From NCBI GenBank assembly GCA_003427395.1, contig BFEA01000952.1, positions 246,622 through 266,822 on the forward strand: a DNA stretch of 20,201 bases, given 5' to 3'. The notes beneath the pieces were generated by a model. The model was not told the DNA's origin and did not search any database. It was given only the letters and a program-made list of their open reading frames with translations. The first letter of the stretch is position 1; the number at the start of each line of letters is the position of its first letter. Both the position numbers and the translations under genes were made by a program. Of this stretch, positions 9,736 through 18,135 are shown piece by piece. This stretch comes from Chara braunii. Its lineage: Eukaryota > Streptophyta > Charophyceae > Charales > Characeae.

Positions 9736-11465
9736 AGAAAAATCAAGGAGTGATCGAGGATACTCCACAAGTCGACGGGTTCTTGGACAGCGAGGAGGAT
9801 GTGAGACTTCACATCAACTCCTGGGCATTGGCCGTGGGTAAGTATGTTACTCCTGGACGACCTGTATGGCTTGCGCCTCCAAGACATGCACGACGGTCAG
9901 ACTTGGTCCTCAAGCCCTATATTGAAGAAGATTCTTGGGGAGGGTCGGGCGTAGATTGGATGATGGAGCTGGCATTAGCAGGCAAGTACCAACTTCATGA
10001 GGACTCACTTACGATTGAGGATGGGGCACTGCAGGTGGGCAAGCAGGAGAAGACGATAGGTGGAGTGTACCTATTGGCAAACGCGCTGCTTCAGGAGGAG
10101 GCAGTCAGGAATACGGTGCTAGATCAGGAAGAGGGGGTAGAGTCGGGGGAAGGCGACTATGTGATCCACGAAAGAGAAGATGATGACCTCGTCGAAGAGG
10201 GGAAGATCAAGGAAGCGTTTCGAGCAGAGGAGTATGAGGGAGTATACCTTGAACTCGACATGCTTCTTTCGTGCGAGATGAGGGAAAGGGATGCCTGCGC
10301 GCGAGTTCTGAAGATGAGGCCTAGTTTCCTGGTGAGGGATGACCATCTGTTCATGAGGAGCAAAGGAAGGGACCCCAGGAGAGTAGTCTGTGGCGTCGCT
10401 CGCCAGATCGACATTATGGCGGCACTGCACGACGGTACGGCAGGTGGCCACAGAGGTGCGGATACGACATACCTGAAGATCCACGAGTTGTACTATTGGG
10501 ATGGCATGTACCATGCCAAGAACGGTCTGCTCTTAGACCTAGAGAGCCACTTCACCCAAGGTACGTCCGTGAAGTTGGAGTCGTCGTGCATCTGGATCTG
10601 TTGGCAATGTCGCAGGGAATAGGGAGCTACAACTTCATCTTTGATGCGCGGGACAATCTCTCCGGGTTTGTGGATGGCAGTGTCATTCGCACGAAGACTG
10701 GCGAGACGCTGGCTCGATGCATTAAAGAGTATTATCTTTGTTATCCCTTTCAGGTTTATGATGGATAGAGGGTCCGAATTCACATGTGCAGAAGTGAAAA
10801 CGCTACTAAAGAAGTATGGGGTGATCTCATAGTACACTACTGCAGCGCACCCTCAGGCTAATGCACCTGTGGAAAGAGGACATAGCACCATCACAAACCT
10901 TCTCGCCAAGTGGACCGATGGCAGACCTAACCAGTGGTCAAACTTTCTAAGGGTCGCTTTCTTCGTGGACAACATCACCGTTAGGAGAAGCACTGGCTAT
11001 GCACCAGCTACGCTATGGTATGGCAGGCACGCCACGTTTACTATCGAGAGTTTCCTGAAAACCTGGAGGCGATAGGACCTTGAGACTGATCTTACCTTTG
11101 ACGAACTGCTGGATTTGAGAGCACGACAGATCGGAGCTATTGAGGACAGGATTGAGGAAGCGGCAAGTAGGACAGTGGACAGCCGTACCAAGGACAAGTT
11201 CCGGTGGGATAAGATGGCGAGGGTAAGAAAGGAGCCTCTCAAGGTGGGGGACGTTGTGCTATTGTATGACTCGTCCCTGGAGAAGCAGTGGTCTCGGAAG
11301 TTGGATAAAAGGTGGTTGGGACCGTACAGGGTCACCGGGTGTGGTGAACATGGTGCCTACCAGATTGAGGAACTGAATGGGACGGCATGGAAGGACTGGG
11401 TGTCAGGCTCGAGGCTGAAGAAGTTTGTTGCTCGAGACGAGGTGAGCAGGGACCTCACCACTTAG
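9736..11465 (+). pseudogene. Spacer plus integrase of element A
   Basis: Integrase inserts the DNA copy into the genome. A long acidic spacer (about 9736-10400) precedes the zinc-binding start HDGTAGGH (10428-10451). After YYWDGM, near 10505, the frame changes and sequence is missing: only one Cys (PCQERS) of the HHCC pair is seen. The core has D in VVHLDLLAM (10595-10597, frame 2), D in MDRGSEFT (10764-10766, back in frame 3 after a break near 10750) and E in APVERGHST (10872-10874). The last two are spaced as D-x35-E, as expected. Stops TAG 10830 and TAG 11073 interrupt the frame. The C-terminus has KRWLGPYRV, a GPY/F motif, with GPY at 11319-11327, and ends RDLTT at TAG 11463-11465. No chromodomain is evident. 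Catalytic residues survive but lie in different frames. Confidence 0.85.
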
Positions 11466-12456
11466 AGTCATCCTTTGAGTACTTCGGATATTGCTCTCAG
11501 TAGGATAGCGTGATAGGTAGTGATTAGACTCACGCGTGTGTATGAATATGTATGCATATGTGTGGATAGGTAGGTAATTGGGATAGTCATGGGAGGGCTA
11601 TGTCTGTCTTCTGTTGTGTTTTGTCTGACATCGCTTACCTTCTGTGTGCTTTTGTTCGTCCAGTCCTTGTTGTGCAGGCTTGACACCACTTGGGGCAACC
11701 CGACAAAGGACGCAGATGAGGACCAGGAGAGAGGACTTGGACTTCCTTCTCTCTCTTCCGAGCCAGACACAAAAAACACAAATTTGGTTGTGATCTTCCC
11801 ATTTATCATCATTCCATCTGAACAAAATGTATCCTGTCATCACTTTCTCAATAATCTGGAAGCACCCACTTCCCTTATACTTCCGGCTCCACTTGTCATT
11901 GGGGCAGGGAGACGTAAGTACAGTGGAAGAAAGCGCAGATCAGTTTCTTTCATAATATTCATCTCATCACACCATCATCCATATGGGCAAATCAACCAAC
12001 TGAGAGTGAATGTGACACAACACACACAACACAAAGACGGCGTTTGAGACTCGCATATACACCCAGGACATGGGGCCCCGCAATGAACGAAAAGGCCCCT
12101 GCCCTTCTTAGAGAGTTCAGGTAACCAACAAAAAATCCAGGTATCCAAGTGTCGAAGTATCGGAACTCGACAGTCACTCCTTACTCACGAGCGTTATTCT
12201 ACAAGGGTATTAGCACTCTACAACACATTAGCGCAGAAAAGAAACATAGTCAAAGTCAGGGTTATCTTACGTACAGAAAAAGGTTCTCAAGTCTATAATG
12301 TGATGTAACATCTCACCACTGGCTCAGCCTACTGATGTACATGGGTCTGATCCAATCCTCCATGCATCCCCTTATATACAAGCAACCATCAGTCTGAGAG
12401 TCAAAGAAGTCTCGCATATGTTAGACTTAGACCTTTCCGGACCTTATTGAAAAATC
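11466..12456. other. Gene-free stretch between elements A and B
   Basis: This is non-coding as far as I can see. It should hold the 3' untranslated part, polypurine tract and 3' LTR of element A, but I find no block resembling 3785-4627. A purine run (AGGAGAGAGGA) near 11727 is the best polypurine-like piece, without a convincing TG after it. Since element B reads leftwards into the same stretch, part may be B's own 3' sequence. Open frames at 11589-12047 (+) and 11468-11843 (-) have no recognisable motifs. Confidence 0.5.
12371..12378 (-). promoter_or_regulatory. Candidate TATA box, leftward
   Basis: On the minus strand TATATAAG is followed by GGGGATGCATGG. It lies about 80 bases beyond the end of the element B gag, in the orientation of that element, so it could be the promoter of a downstream LTR. 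No LTR pair was found to confirm this, and such a motif is common by chance. Confidence 0.22.
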
Positions 12457-14624
12457 CTACTCTTGATCACTCATGACCTCCTGCAACTGCCTATACAACT
12501 GCGCCCTCACCCCATCACGAGTCTTAGGGACCAGGTTTCCATTTCTGTCTCTCCAAACCACAGATGACTTCTTGGTAGACCATCTGCCTCGTCCTTGAGG
12601 CTCTTGGGGCAATCCTTAGATCGATGTTTGCCCTTCTTGCAATAGAAACATTTACCCAGCTTCTTTTGTGACATTGTCTCTCCTTCCAGCGAGGGTACTG
12701 CTGACGGGACTGTCGAGATCCTGCTTGTAACCTCCTGTTGGGGGACCTCTGCGGAAGTGAGGCAGGCTGCTCTGTCATCTGCTCGTATCACCTGCTCACC
12801 AACATGCCTCTCTTACTCTGTCCCGGTGGCCCAAGATCCCAATGCATCCCGCAAATCTGCAGTAACCGGCACCTCCTGAGGCATAGTTGACTCCTGACAA
12901 CCCTTCAAGTCTGCTCTCTGCTCAGTCTCAGTCATGGTCTGGCCCACGCTCTCCTGACCCCCCTGCTGTCCCAACGTCTCTCCCTGAGTTGTAGGTGGAA
13001 CTTCCTCAGCTCTCATTGTCTCAGCAGGCGGTCCCTCCCCTTGTAGTGTTGGCTCATGTCCAAGTGTCAGGCCCGCTGACAATCGTCACTCAAACTCTTC
13101 GACCTCTGCGCCCTTCTCCGCTAGTGCTCCTCGCTGCTCCAACATCTCTTTGTCGATCAGAGGGATCTCCTCACCCTCCTAATGGTCCGCCTTCTCTACT
13201 TCCTTCTCCCTCTTGAAGACTTCCTTTGCGGGCTATTCCTTGATTTCAAACTTCTGGACCTCCGTCCAATCCACCACTCTCGTGGGAGCCTGCTGTGCAT
13301 ACTTGGCCTCAAGGTCTTGAATTCTCTTCTTCCAATCCGCCTCTTTCGCTTGAAATGAGATTTGTTGGGCGCATAGGTAGGCCCTCAGAGCGTCGGTGAC
13401 CCTGTTGAGGGTCTGATTGACTTGCCTGACGGTCTCATTCTCAGCCCAAACCTTCTCCATCTCTGCCTTTAATGCTTCCAACTCTTTGCCTTGCCTTCCC
13501 AGCTCCTTCTTCAGGTCCTCAACTTCCTTCTCCCAATCCACTTTCTGGCCATAGGCCTTCTGTGCCACCTTCGTCAACCTGTCCCCAATCTTTTGGTCTG
13601 AAGCTCTGGCTGCAGCGAAGCCTTCTCTCATCACACCCCTTAGGTTGAGTAGGTCTGTCGAGACCAATTTAACCCCCATCTACTGGTGATGCTTTCCTGA
13701 CCTCCCTGCAACATCCATCAACTTGTCGAAACCCATCCAGACCTCTGAAAACAGAGGAGGGTCCTCTTCTTGCGTGCAAGTACCTTTACCCTTTCTGTCC
13801 TCCACCTCCTCAGACCCTTTTCCTTGCTGCATCCTCTCATGCAGCTCTGCCAAGTTCTTCATCCGGAGCTGGGTCCTGATCTCCTGCTGCCTTGCTGCTC
13901 TCTCTTTCCTGTCCAGTTCCTTCTCTTGGGCAGACTGCTCCTCCTCCTAGTTCTGCAACTGTGACTCCTGAGGCATGTCTGGCTCTGCGTCAGGCATAGG
14001 ACAATCCATCCCCCTCTGAGCAGGCTGTGGAGGTGCACCTGTACCATCGGACCCCCCTGCTCTCTCATGCCGGTGGGACTTGTGTTCCTTCCTCCTGTCC
14101 TCCCTTAGAGTCCCTGATGATCCGCCTTGCTGAGTGGTTCCCCTTTCCTCTGCCTCTGGTTCCCTTCTTCTCTTTTTCATGCCTCTCCTCTCGCCTGCCT
14201 GACGAGCTGGAGTATAGTAGTTCCATAGCAGCTTCTTGCAGTGCCCCCAGTTCCTGCCAGATGCCACGATAGATCGAACAAAGGGTCTGATATAGTGCCT
14301 CACGAACAGAAGGAAGCTCCCCAATCTCTGCTCTTCTGGGATATCGAGCTCATCTGCATACCGATCATAGGCCCATAGGAACTCCCCCAGGTTAGTGGAG
14401 TCGAATCGAATGAGCTGTCCATCCCTTCCCAGTGGTGACGGATGCAAACCCTTCATTCTCCGCTGAAAATTCTGCCAGGTCAACGACTCTCTGACCATCT
14501 TAGCAATAAGGTCCGCCCACTCGCCTATGCCTCGCACCTCTCTCAACATCCTGGTGCTGTCCCATCCAAACTCTCCCACATGTCGTTCGAACTCCATCAA
14601 GAACAACTCAATGTTCCCTCCTTA
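12457..14624 (-). pseudogene. Element B: gag-like protein with coiled coil and CCHC knuckle
   Basis: A single frame runs leftwards from about 14624 to 12590, cut by TAA 14622, TAG 13947, TAG 13680, TAG 13233, TAG 13179, TGA 13086 and TAA 12813, with sense continuing across each. Order: capsid-like N-terminal region (FLMEFERHVGEFGWD, REVRGIGEWADLIAKMV, LGEFLWAYDRYADELDIP), a Lys/Arg/Glu-rich region, then heptad-like coiled coil (VDWEKEVEDLKKELGRQG, LEALKAEMEKVWAENETV, about 13300-13560), a Glu/Pro-rich tract and an intact CCHC knuckle CFYCKKGKHRSKDC at 12609-12650. Near 12590 the frame shifts; NGNLVPKTRDGVRAQL in the new frame then leads to TAG 12457-12459. The frame is open some way above 14624, so the true start is not defined. 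No protease, RT or integrase follows in this direction. It is probably the Gag of a gypsy-type element whose pol is lost or never lay here; a domesticated gag is less likely given the stops. Confidence 0.72.
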
Positions 14625-16428
14625 GAAGACTGGATGCTGTAAAAGTCTGACGAGGAAAGACCAGATATTTTGTGAGAATGATGGATGAGAACTTCTGACA
14701 GTTATGATGAAACTTTGGAAAGTATTGAGAGTATCCCTAAAAGACGTGTGACCTTACCTGCTTTTGATAAAAGTAAGGAAGGCACGACCTTGTGGAGTTA
14801 CTGAGGATTTTGATGGAATGTTGAGAAAGGTGTCACCCCTCCACGAAGTCCCGTGGGCAGGGGTGCGTGATCCTTTAGTTATGCTGAAGGCTTTTGAGAG
14901 AAAGTGTCAGACCACAGAGAAGTCAGTCTAAGGGACACATTGTGAGGCCAAGCTAAGGGGCTATACTTAGCATTGCTGGAACTGTAGAACCTAACTCCCA
15001 GCGAGGGTCGCTGGCCGACACAACCTGGCAGCAGGACCATGGCTTACCAAAGGTTAAGTCTTGAAGGGTCGGCCACCCAGAGAGGTTTAGCTGGAGGGAA
15101 GGTCATTGGGGTCGATTAGGTCAAGAGTCAGGACCCCTTTTCTGGGTGCCAAGATAGGAGAGTTGCTTATCGTTGCGTAACCAATGAGGGCACCATCGCT
15201 ACATAGCAACGCGGTGGGCCGTGGATTCGGCGTGATCGACCGTTCCATGGTGGGCCAAGATGGAGACCTGAAGCCACTTGTGTTAGACTCCAGGCTGGGC
15301 GTTCGTTGTGATCTGATATGGTGGATACTACCATGTGGGCGGCTAAAGGCGCCCTGTAATTTAAAAGGTCTCGGTTGGGGCCCGCGTCCTAAGTTATGAC
15401 CCCGTTCGCAGACGATGACTAAACAGGACACCCAACGGTGAACCTGCAGATGTCTACGACGAAGGGAGGGGACTATCAACCTACTACCTGGGAGCGGGTA
15501 GTACGCAGTAGTATGGAACAAAGTATCCCCTAGCTCCAGGGCCAAGACGTGGGAGACCCAGGTTGAAGCCTTGGCAGTGGAACACCGTGACGGGGCAAGA
15601 TTGATAAGACAACCTCAAACGGAGTCGAGCCGGTGAATCGGATTGGTTGCTTCCTTGTCAGCAAGATGTGTTTGTGCTTATAGCTTGATTGTCCGACACG
15701 ACGAGGACGTCGCTTAATAAGGTCCGAAAAACTGTCAGCCCGAATACCCTTACAAGGGTATTTGGGCACATTTTTGCAGCTTACAGGAAGAGTGCGCCTG
15801 ACGATATTTAGGGGCGCGTCCCATTTGTGTTGATTAGAGAGTGTGTGGGCGGGCACTTCGTGGGCGCGCGTTAGTTTGACCAGGTGATTGATTAGGGAGG
15901 GCTATGAGATGCTGGTAGGGTAAGTAAGTGGTGGACTAGGATCACCAAGACGGTCGCAGCCTCGACGGATCCTCATCAGGAGGGTGGAACAAAGTCCTTT
16001 TGCCGAAAGAGAGGGCGTTCAGCCAGGCCATCTCGTACTTATCCTACTTGCAGCGCCGACTCTCGTTCTCGTACGTATACCCTGGCTTCCGCTACCACAG
16101 AGGTGAGTGCCCTGCAAGCAATCAAACACTACTGTATTTAGACCCACCAACTGCAGGGATGCCTCACCTATATCGAGGCTAAGCCAGTCCGATCATCAAG
16201 TCTGAGAAGCAGAACTGATCCTACATCACTTACTTCATACTATCTACTATGCGCTGGGTAGTCGGATGCAGCCACGTGCAAAAAAACACTCCCCGGCCTA
16301 CTACTAATTGCCTGTCTATCCCATCCAATTCCCCGCACTTGGTCCTAGAAGACCCTCTGTCGTATCTGTGCATACGCTGATCACAATGATATCGACCCAA
16401 AATAGACAGAATGAGACAAAGATCTAAA

Positions 16429-16430
<2 letters not shown>
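14625..16430. other. Gene-free stretch upstream of element B
   Basis: No supported gene. For the minus-strand element B this would be the leader, primer-binding site and 5' LTR, but I recognise neither a tRNA-complementary site nor an LTR pair. An open frame at 15087-15545 (-) has no domain-like features. The stretch holds a strong inverted repeat at 15738-15767. Near the right end the composition becomes C-rich before the microsatellite. Confidence 0.5.
15738..15767. repeat. 30-base inverted repeat (14-bp stem, 2-base loop)
   Basis: GCCCGAATACCCTT (15738-15751) pairs with AAGGGTATTTGGGC (15754-15767) around the loop AC; the only non-Watson-Crick pair is one G-T. It is nearly a perfect palindrome and could fold as a hairpin in RNA or act as a dyad binding site. 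No T-run follows, so it is not a simple terminator. Confidence 0.75.
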
Positions 16431-16432
<2 letters not shown>

Positions 16433-16494
<62 letters not shown>

Positions 16495-16515
16495 GGGAGA
16501 GAGACTGCACAAACA

Positions 16516-16548
<33 letters not shown>

Positions 16549-16565
16549 TTAGGGAGAGACTGCTC

Positions 16566-16624
<59 letters not shown>

Positions 16625-16627
16625 ATG

Positions 16628-16665
<38 letters not shown>

Positions 16666-16737
16666 GGGAGAGAGACTGCACAAACATAGAGAGCGAGAAA
16701 GAGAGAGAGAAAGTGAGAAAGAGAGAGACTGCACACA

Positions 16738-16822
<85 letters not shown>
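16433..16822 (+). repeat. Interrupted compound GA/CA microsatellite
   Basis: Long (GA)n runs are split by a recurring spacer of the form ACTGC(A/T)CA(A/G)ACA at about 16504, 16559, 16675 and, in altered forms, 16624 (AATGCTCAGA) and 16728 (ACTGCACACA). Spacing is 51-65 bases, so there is a higher-order repeat. A CA run of about 23 bases (16732-16754) precedes the last GA run (16755-16822). The minus-strand LSLSLS 'proteins' here are artefacts of the repeat. Confidence 0.9.
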
Positions 16823-16825
<3 letters not shown>

Positions 16826-17241
16826 TTTCCAACATGAATAGCATCACCTTTGGAGCGATACTTATTAGCAACTATATGAAATATAAGTCGATTTTCGCGC
16901 TTCGTTTTGACAAGCTGTTGCATTGGTATCCATAACTCATAAAAGGTGCCCTCAATCGAAGATCGGGCATGATTTCCTTGAGGGGGACATGAAACCGCAT
17001 CGGATCACCGTTGCGATTTTGATTTACCGGACAAATAGGCATAATGCCACTCAGGTGAGTAGTGCAGCCAAGCCCTAGTGCAGCCAAGCCTTAAGACTCA
17101 CGTGCAGTGACCAACAGGCCCTAGCTACGTGAGCAACCCATAACTGCTGAAACACAGACCTGAAATCGAATCTTGAGTATATATCGNACAAACATAGAGA
17201 GCGAGAAAGAGAGAGAGAAAGAGAGAAAGAGAGAGACTGCA

Positions 17242-17331
<90 letters not shown>

Positions 17332-17692
17332 TTTCCAACATGAATAGCATCACCTTTGGAGCGATACTTATTAGCAACTATATGAAATATAAGTCGATTT
17401 TCGCGCTTCGTTTTGACAAGCTGTTGCATTGGTATCCATAACTCATAAAAGGTGCCCTCAATCGAAGATCGGGCATGATTTCCTTGAGGGGGACATGAAA
17501 CCGCATCGGATCACCGTTGCGATTTTGATTTACCGGACAAATAGGCATAATGCCACTCAGGTGAGTAGTGCAGCCAAGCCCTAGTGCAGCCAAGCCTTAA
17601 GACTCACGTGCAGTGACCAACAGGCCCTAGCTACGTGAGCAACCCATAACTGCTGAAACACAGACCTGAAATCGAATCTTGAGTATATATCG
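16680..17692 (+). repeat. Tandem duplication meeting at a single N (likely assembly artefact)
   Basis: Copy 1 is 16680-17186 and copy 2 is 17188-17692; the base between them is N (17187). Both begin ACAAACATAGAGAGCGAG and end GAGTATATATCG. The part after the microsatellite, 16825-17186 and 17331-17692, is 362 bases in each and looks identical by eye. Differences are confined to the SSR part: one T/A (AAGTGAG versus AAGAGAG), the CA run (about 23 versus 20), and the GA end. Because copy 1 ends and copy 2 starts exactly at the N, an unmerged contig overlap is the simplest reading. Each copy also has a small internal tandem repeat, TAGTGCAGCCAAGCC(C/T), at 17060-17091 and 17566-17597. Confidence 0.9.
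17187..17187. other. Assembly gap (N)
   Basis: This is the only ambiguous base that I saw in the window. It sits exactly between the two copies of the ~506-bp duplication, so it marks a scaffold join rather than a polymorphic base. Confidence 0.9.
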
Positions 17693-17744
17693 GGCCAGCT
17701 CGTGCTCTATTTCATATTCACTGCCTGCCTTGATTTTGGTGGGG

Positions 17745-17822
17745 GGGTCTGCGCTACATGTCTGCGCGGACCCTTCAGATAGCCTGCATGGGCTATCTGA
17801 GCTGTGTTAGGGGGATTCCCCC
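17745..17822. repeat. Three consecutive stem-loops
   Basis: Hairpin 1: GGGTCTGCGC/GCGCGGACCC (17745-17754/17764-17773; one T-G pair). Hairpin 2: TCAGATAGCC/GGCTATCTGA (17775-17784/17791-17800; perfect 10-bp stem, loop TGCATG). Hairpin 3: GGGGG/CCCCC (17810-17814/17818-17822). Hairpins 1 and 2 are separated by one base. Hairpin 2 is clearly non-random; the other two are weaker. Confidence 0.7.
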
Positions 17823-17930
17823 ACCCCCTCGAAAAAAAAAGGGACCTTACACACACACGCACACACACACGTACACACACACACTGTTCTGTTTTTTTTT
17901 TTTTTTTTTCCTGTTTCGCCTGGGGCTTTG

Positions 17931-18010
17931 GCCCACAGCCCCCCCAAGCACCGCCGCCGCTCCCCACGCTGCCCACAACCCCCCCAAGCACCGCTGCTGC
18001 TCCCCACACT
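17931..18010. repeat. 40-bp C-rich tandem repeat
   Basis: Two copies, 17931-17970 and 17971-18010, each contain CCCCCCAAGCACCGC and CTCCCCAC. About 36 of 40 bases match; the differences are GCCGCC versus GCTGCT, ACGCT versus ACACT and CAGCC versus CAACC, all transitions and several at CG sites. A partial third unit starts at 18011. Confidence 0.8.
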
Positions 18011-18048
18011 GCCCAAAGCACCACCCCACCCCGCCCACCTCCCTGCAC

Positions 18049-18135
18049 GAACGCATCAAACGCGTTCACGTGCGTTTAGTGAACGCGTGTTCACTGCGTT
18101 CATACCTTGAACGTGAAACCCGCGTTCAATGAACG
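18049..18135. repeat. Cluster of GAACG/CGTTC motifs in both orientations
   Basis: The core GAACG or CGTTC(A) occurs at about 18049, 18063, 18082, 18098, 18109, 18123 and 18131, and a GTTCAC half at 18089. One pair forms the hairpin AGTGAAC-GCGT-GTTCACT (18078-18095). Most copies extend to TGAACG or CGTTCA. The array ends where the frame of element C gag opens. Confidence 0.7.

Larger units (their letters stand above)
3785..11465 (+). mobile_element. Element A: decayed Ty3/gypsy LTR retrotransposon
   Basis: The order is LTR-like region, tRNA-Asp primer-binding site, leader, Gag with CCHC knuckle, aspartic protease, RT, RNase H, integrase with DDE and GPY. Integrase after RNase H is the Ty3/gypsy (Metaviridae-type) order. 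The coding part runs from 4967 to 11465, about 6.5 kb, so the internal region is near full length. It cannot be active as it stands. I count at least 11 in-frame stops within otherwise continuous frames, about six frame changes, and a deletion in the integrase zinc finger. I could not find a polypurine tract or 3' LTR after 11465, so the 3' end is missing, rearranged or too diverged. The protein wording resembles families I recall from Chara braunii; this is unverified. Confidence 0.88.
17693..18132. other. Low-complexity, hairpin-rich non-coding stretch
   Basis: In order: three hairpins (17745-17822), an A9 run (17831-17839), CA-rich tracts with G and T interruptions (17849-17884), a T18 run (17892-17909), a 40-bp tandem repeat (17931-18010), a C-rich tract, and a cluster of GAACG/CGTTC motifs (18049-18135). 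Open frames on both strands arise from the simple repeats. It directly precedes the gag of element C, so it may include its leader or a diverged LTR end, but no primer-binding site is recognisable. Confidence 0.6.

Noticed and set aside
4967-14606. Reassigned stop codons (TAG as Gln, as in some ulvophyte algae)
   Set aside because: TGA stops are also frequent, not all TAG positions suit Gln (5183, 9546), and frameshifts and deletions occur too. Decay explains all of these together.
15087-15545. 152-codon minus-strand open frame
   Set aside because: Unrecognisable wording, no upstream context, and stretches rich in Pro/Arg/Ser typical of GC-rich non-coding sequence.
11466-15800. Shared 11-base words between 12204-12214 or 12440 and 15716-15762 as a possible LTR pair for element B
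   Set aside because: The matches are short, one is in the opposite orientation, and the flanks do not align, so an LTR pair is not supported.
16430-16923. Long minus-strand open frames of Leu-Ser and Val-Cys repeats
   Set aside because: They are translations of (GA)n and (CA)n microsatellites in several frames and have no other protein character. The same applies to 17075-17429.
16433-17692. CRISPR-like array from regular spacers in the repeats
   Set aside because: The repeats are microsatellites and the spacers are related to each other; no cas genes exist and the sequence is eukaryotic.
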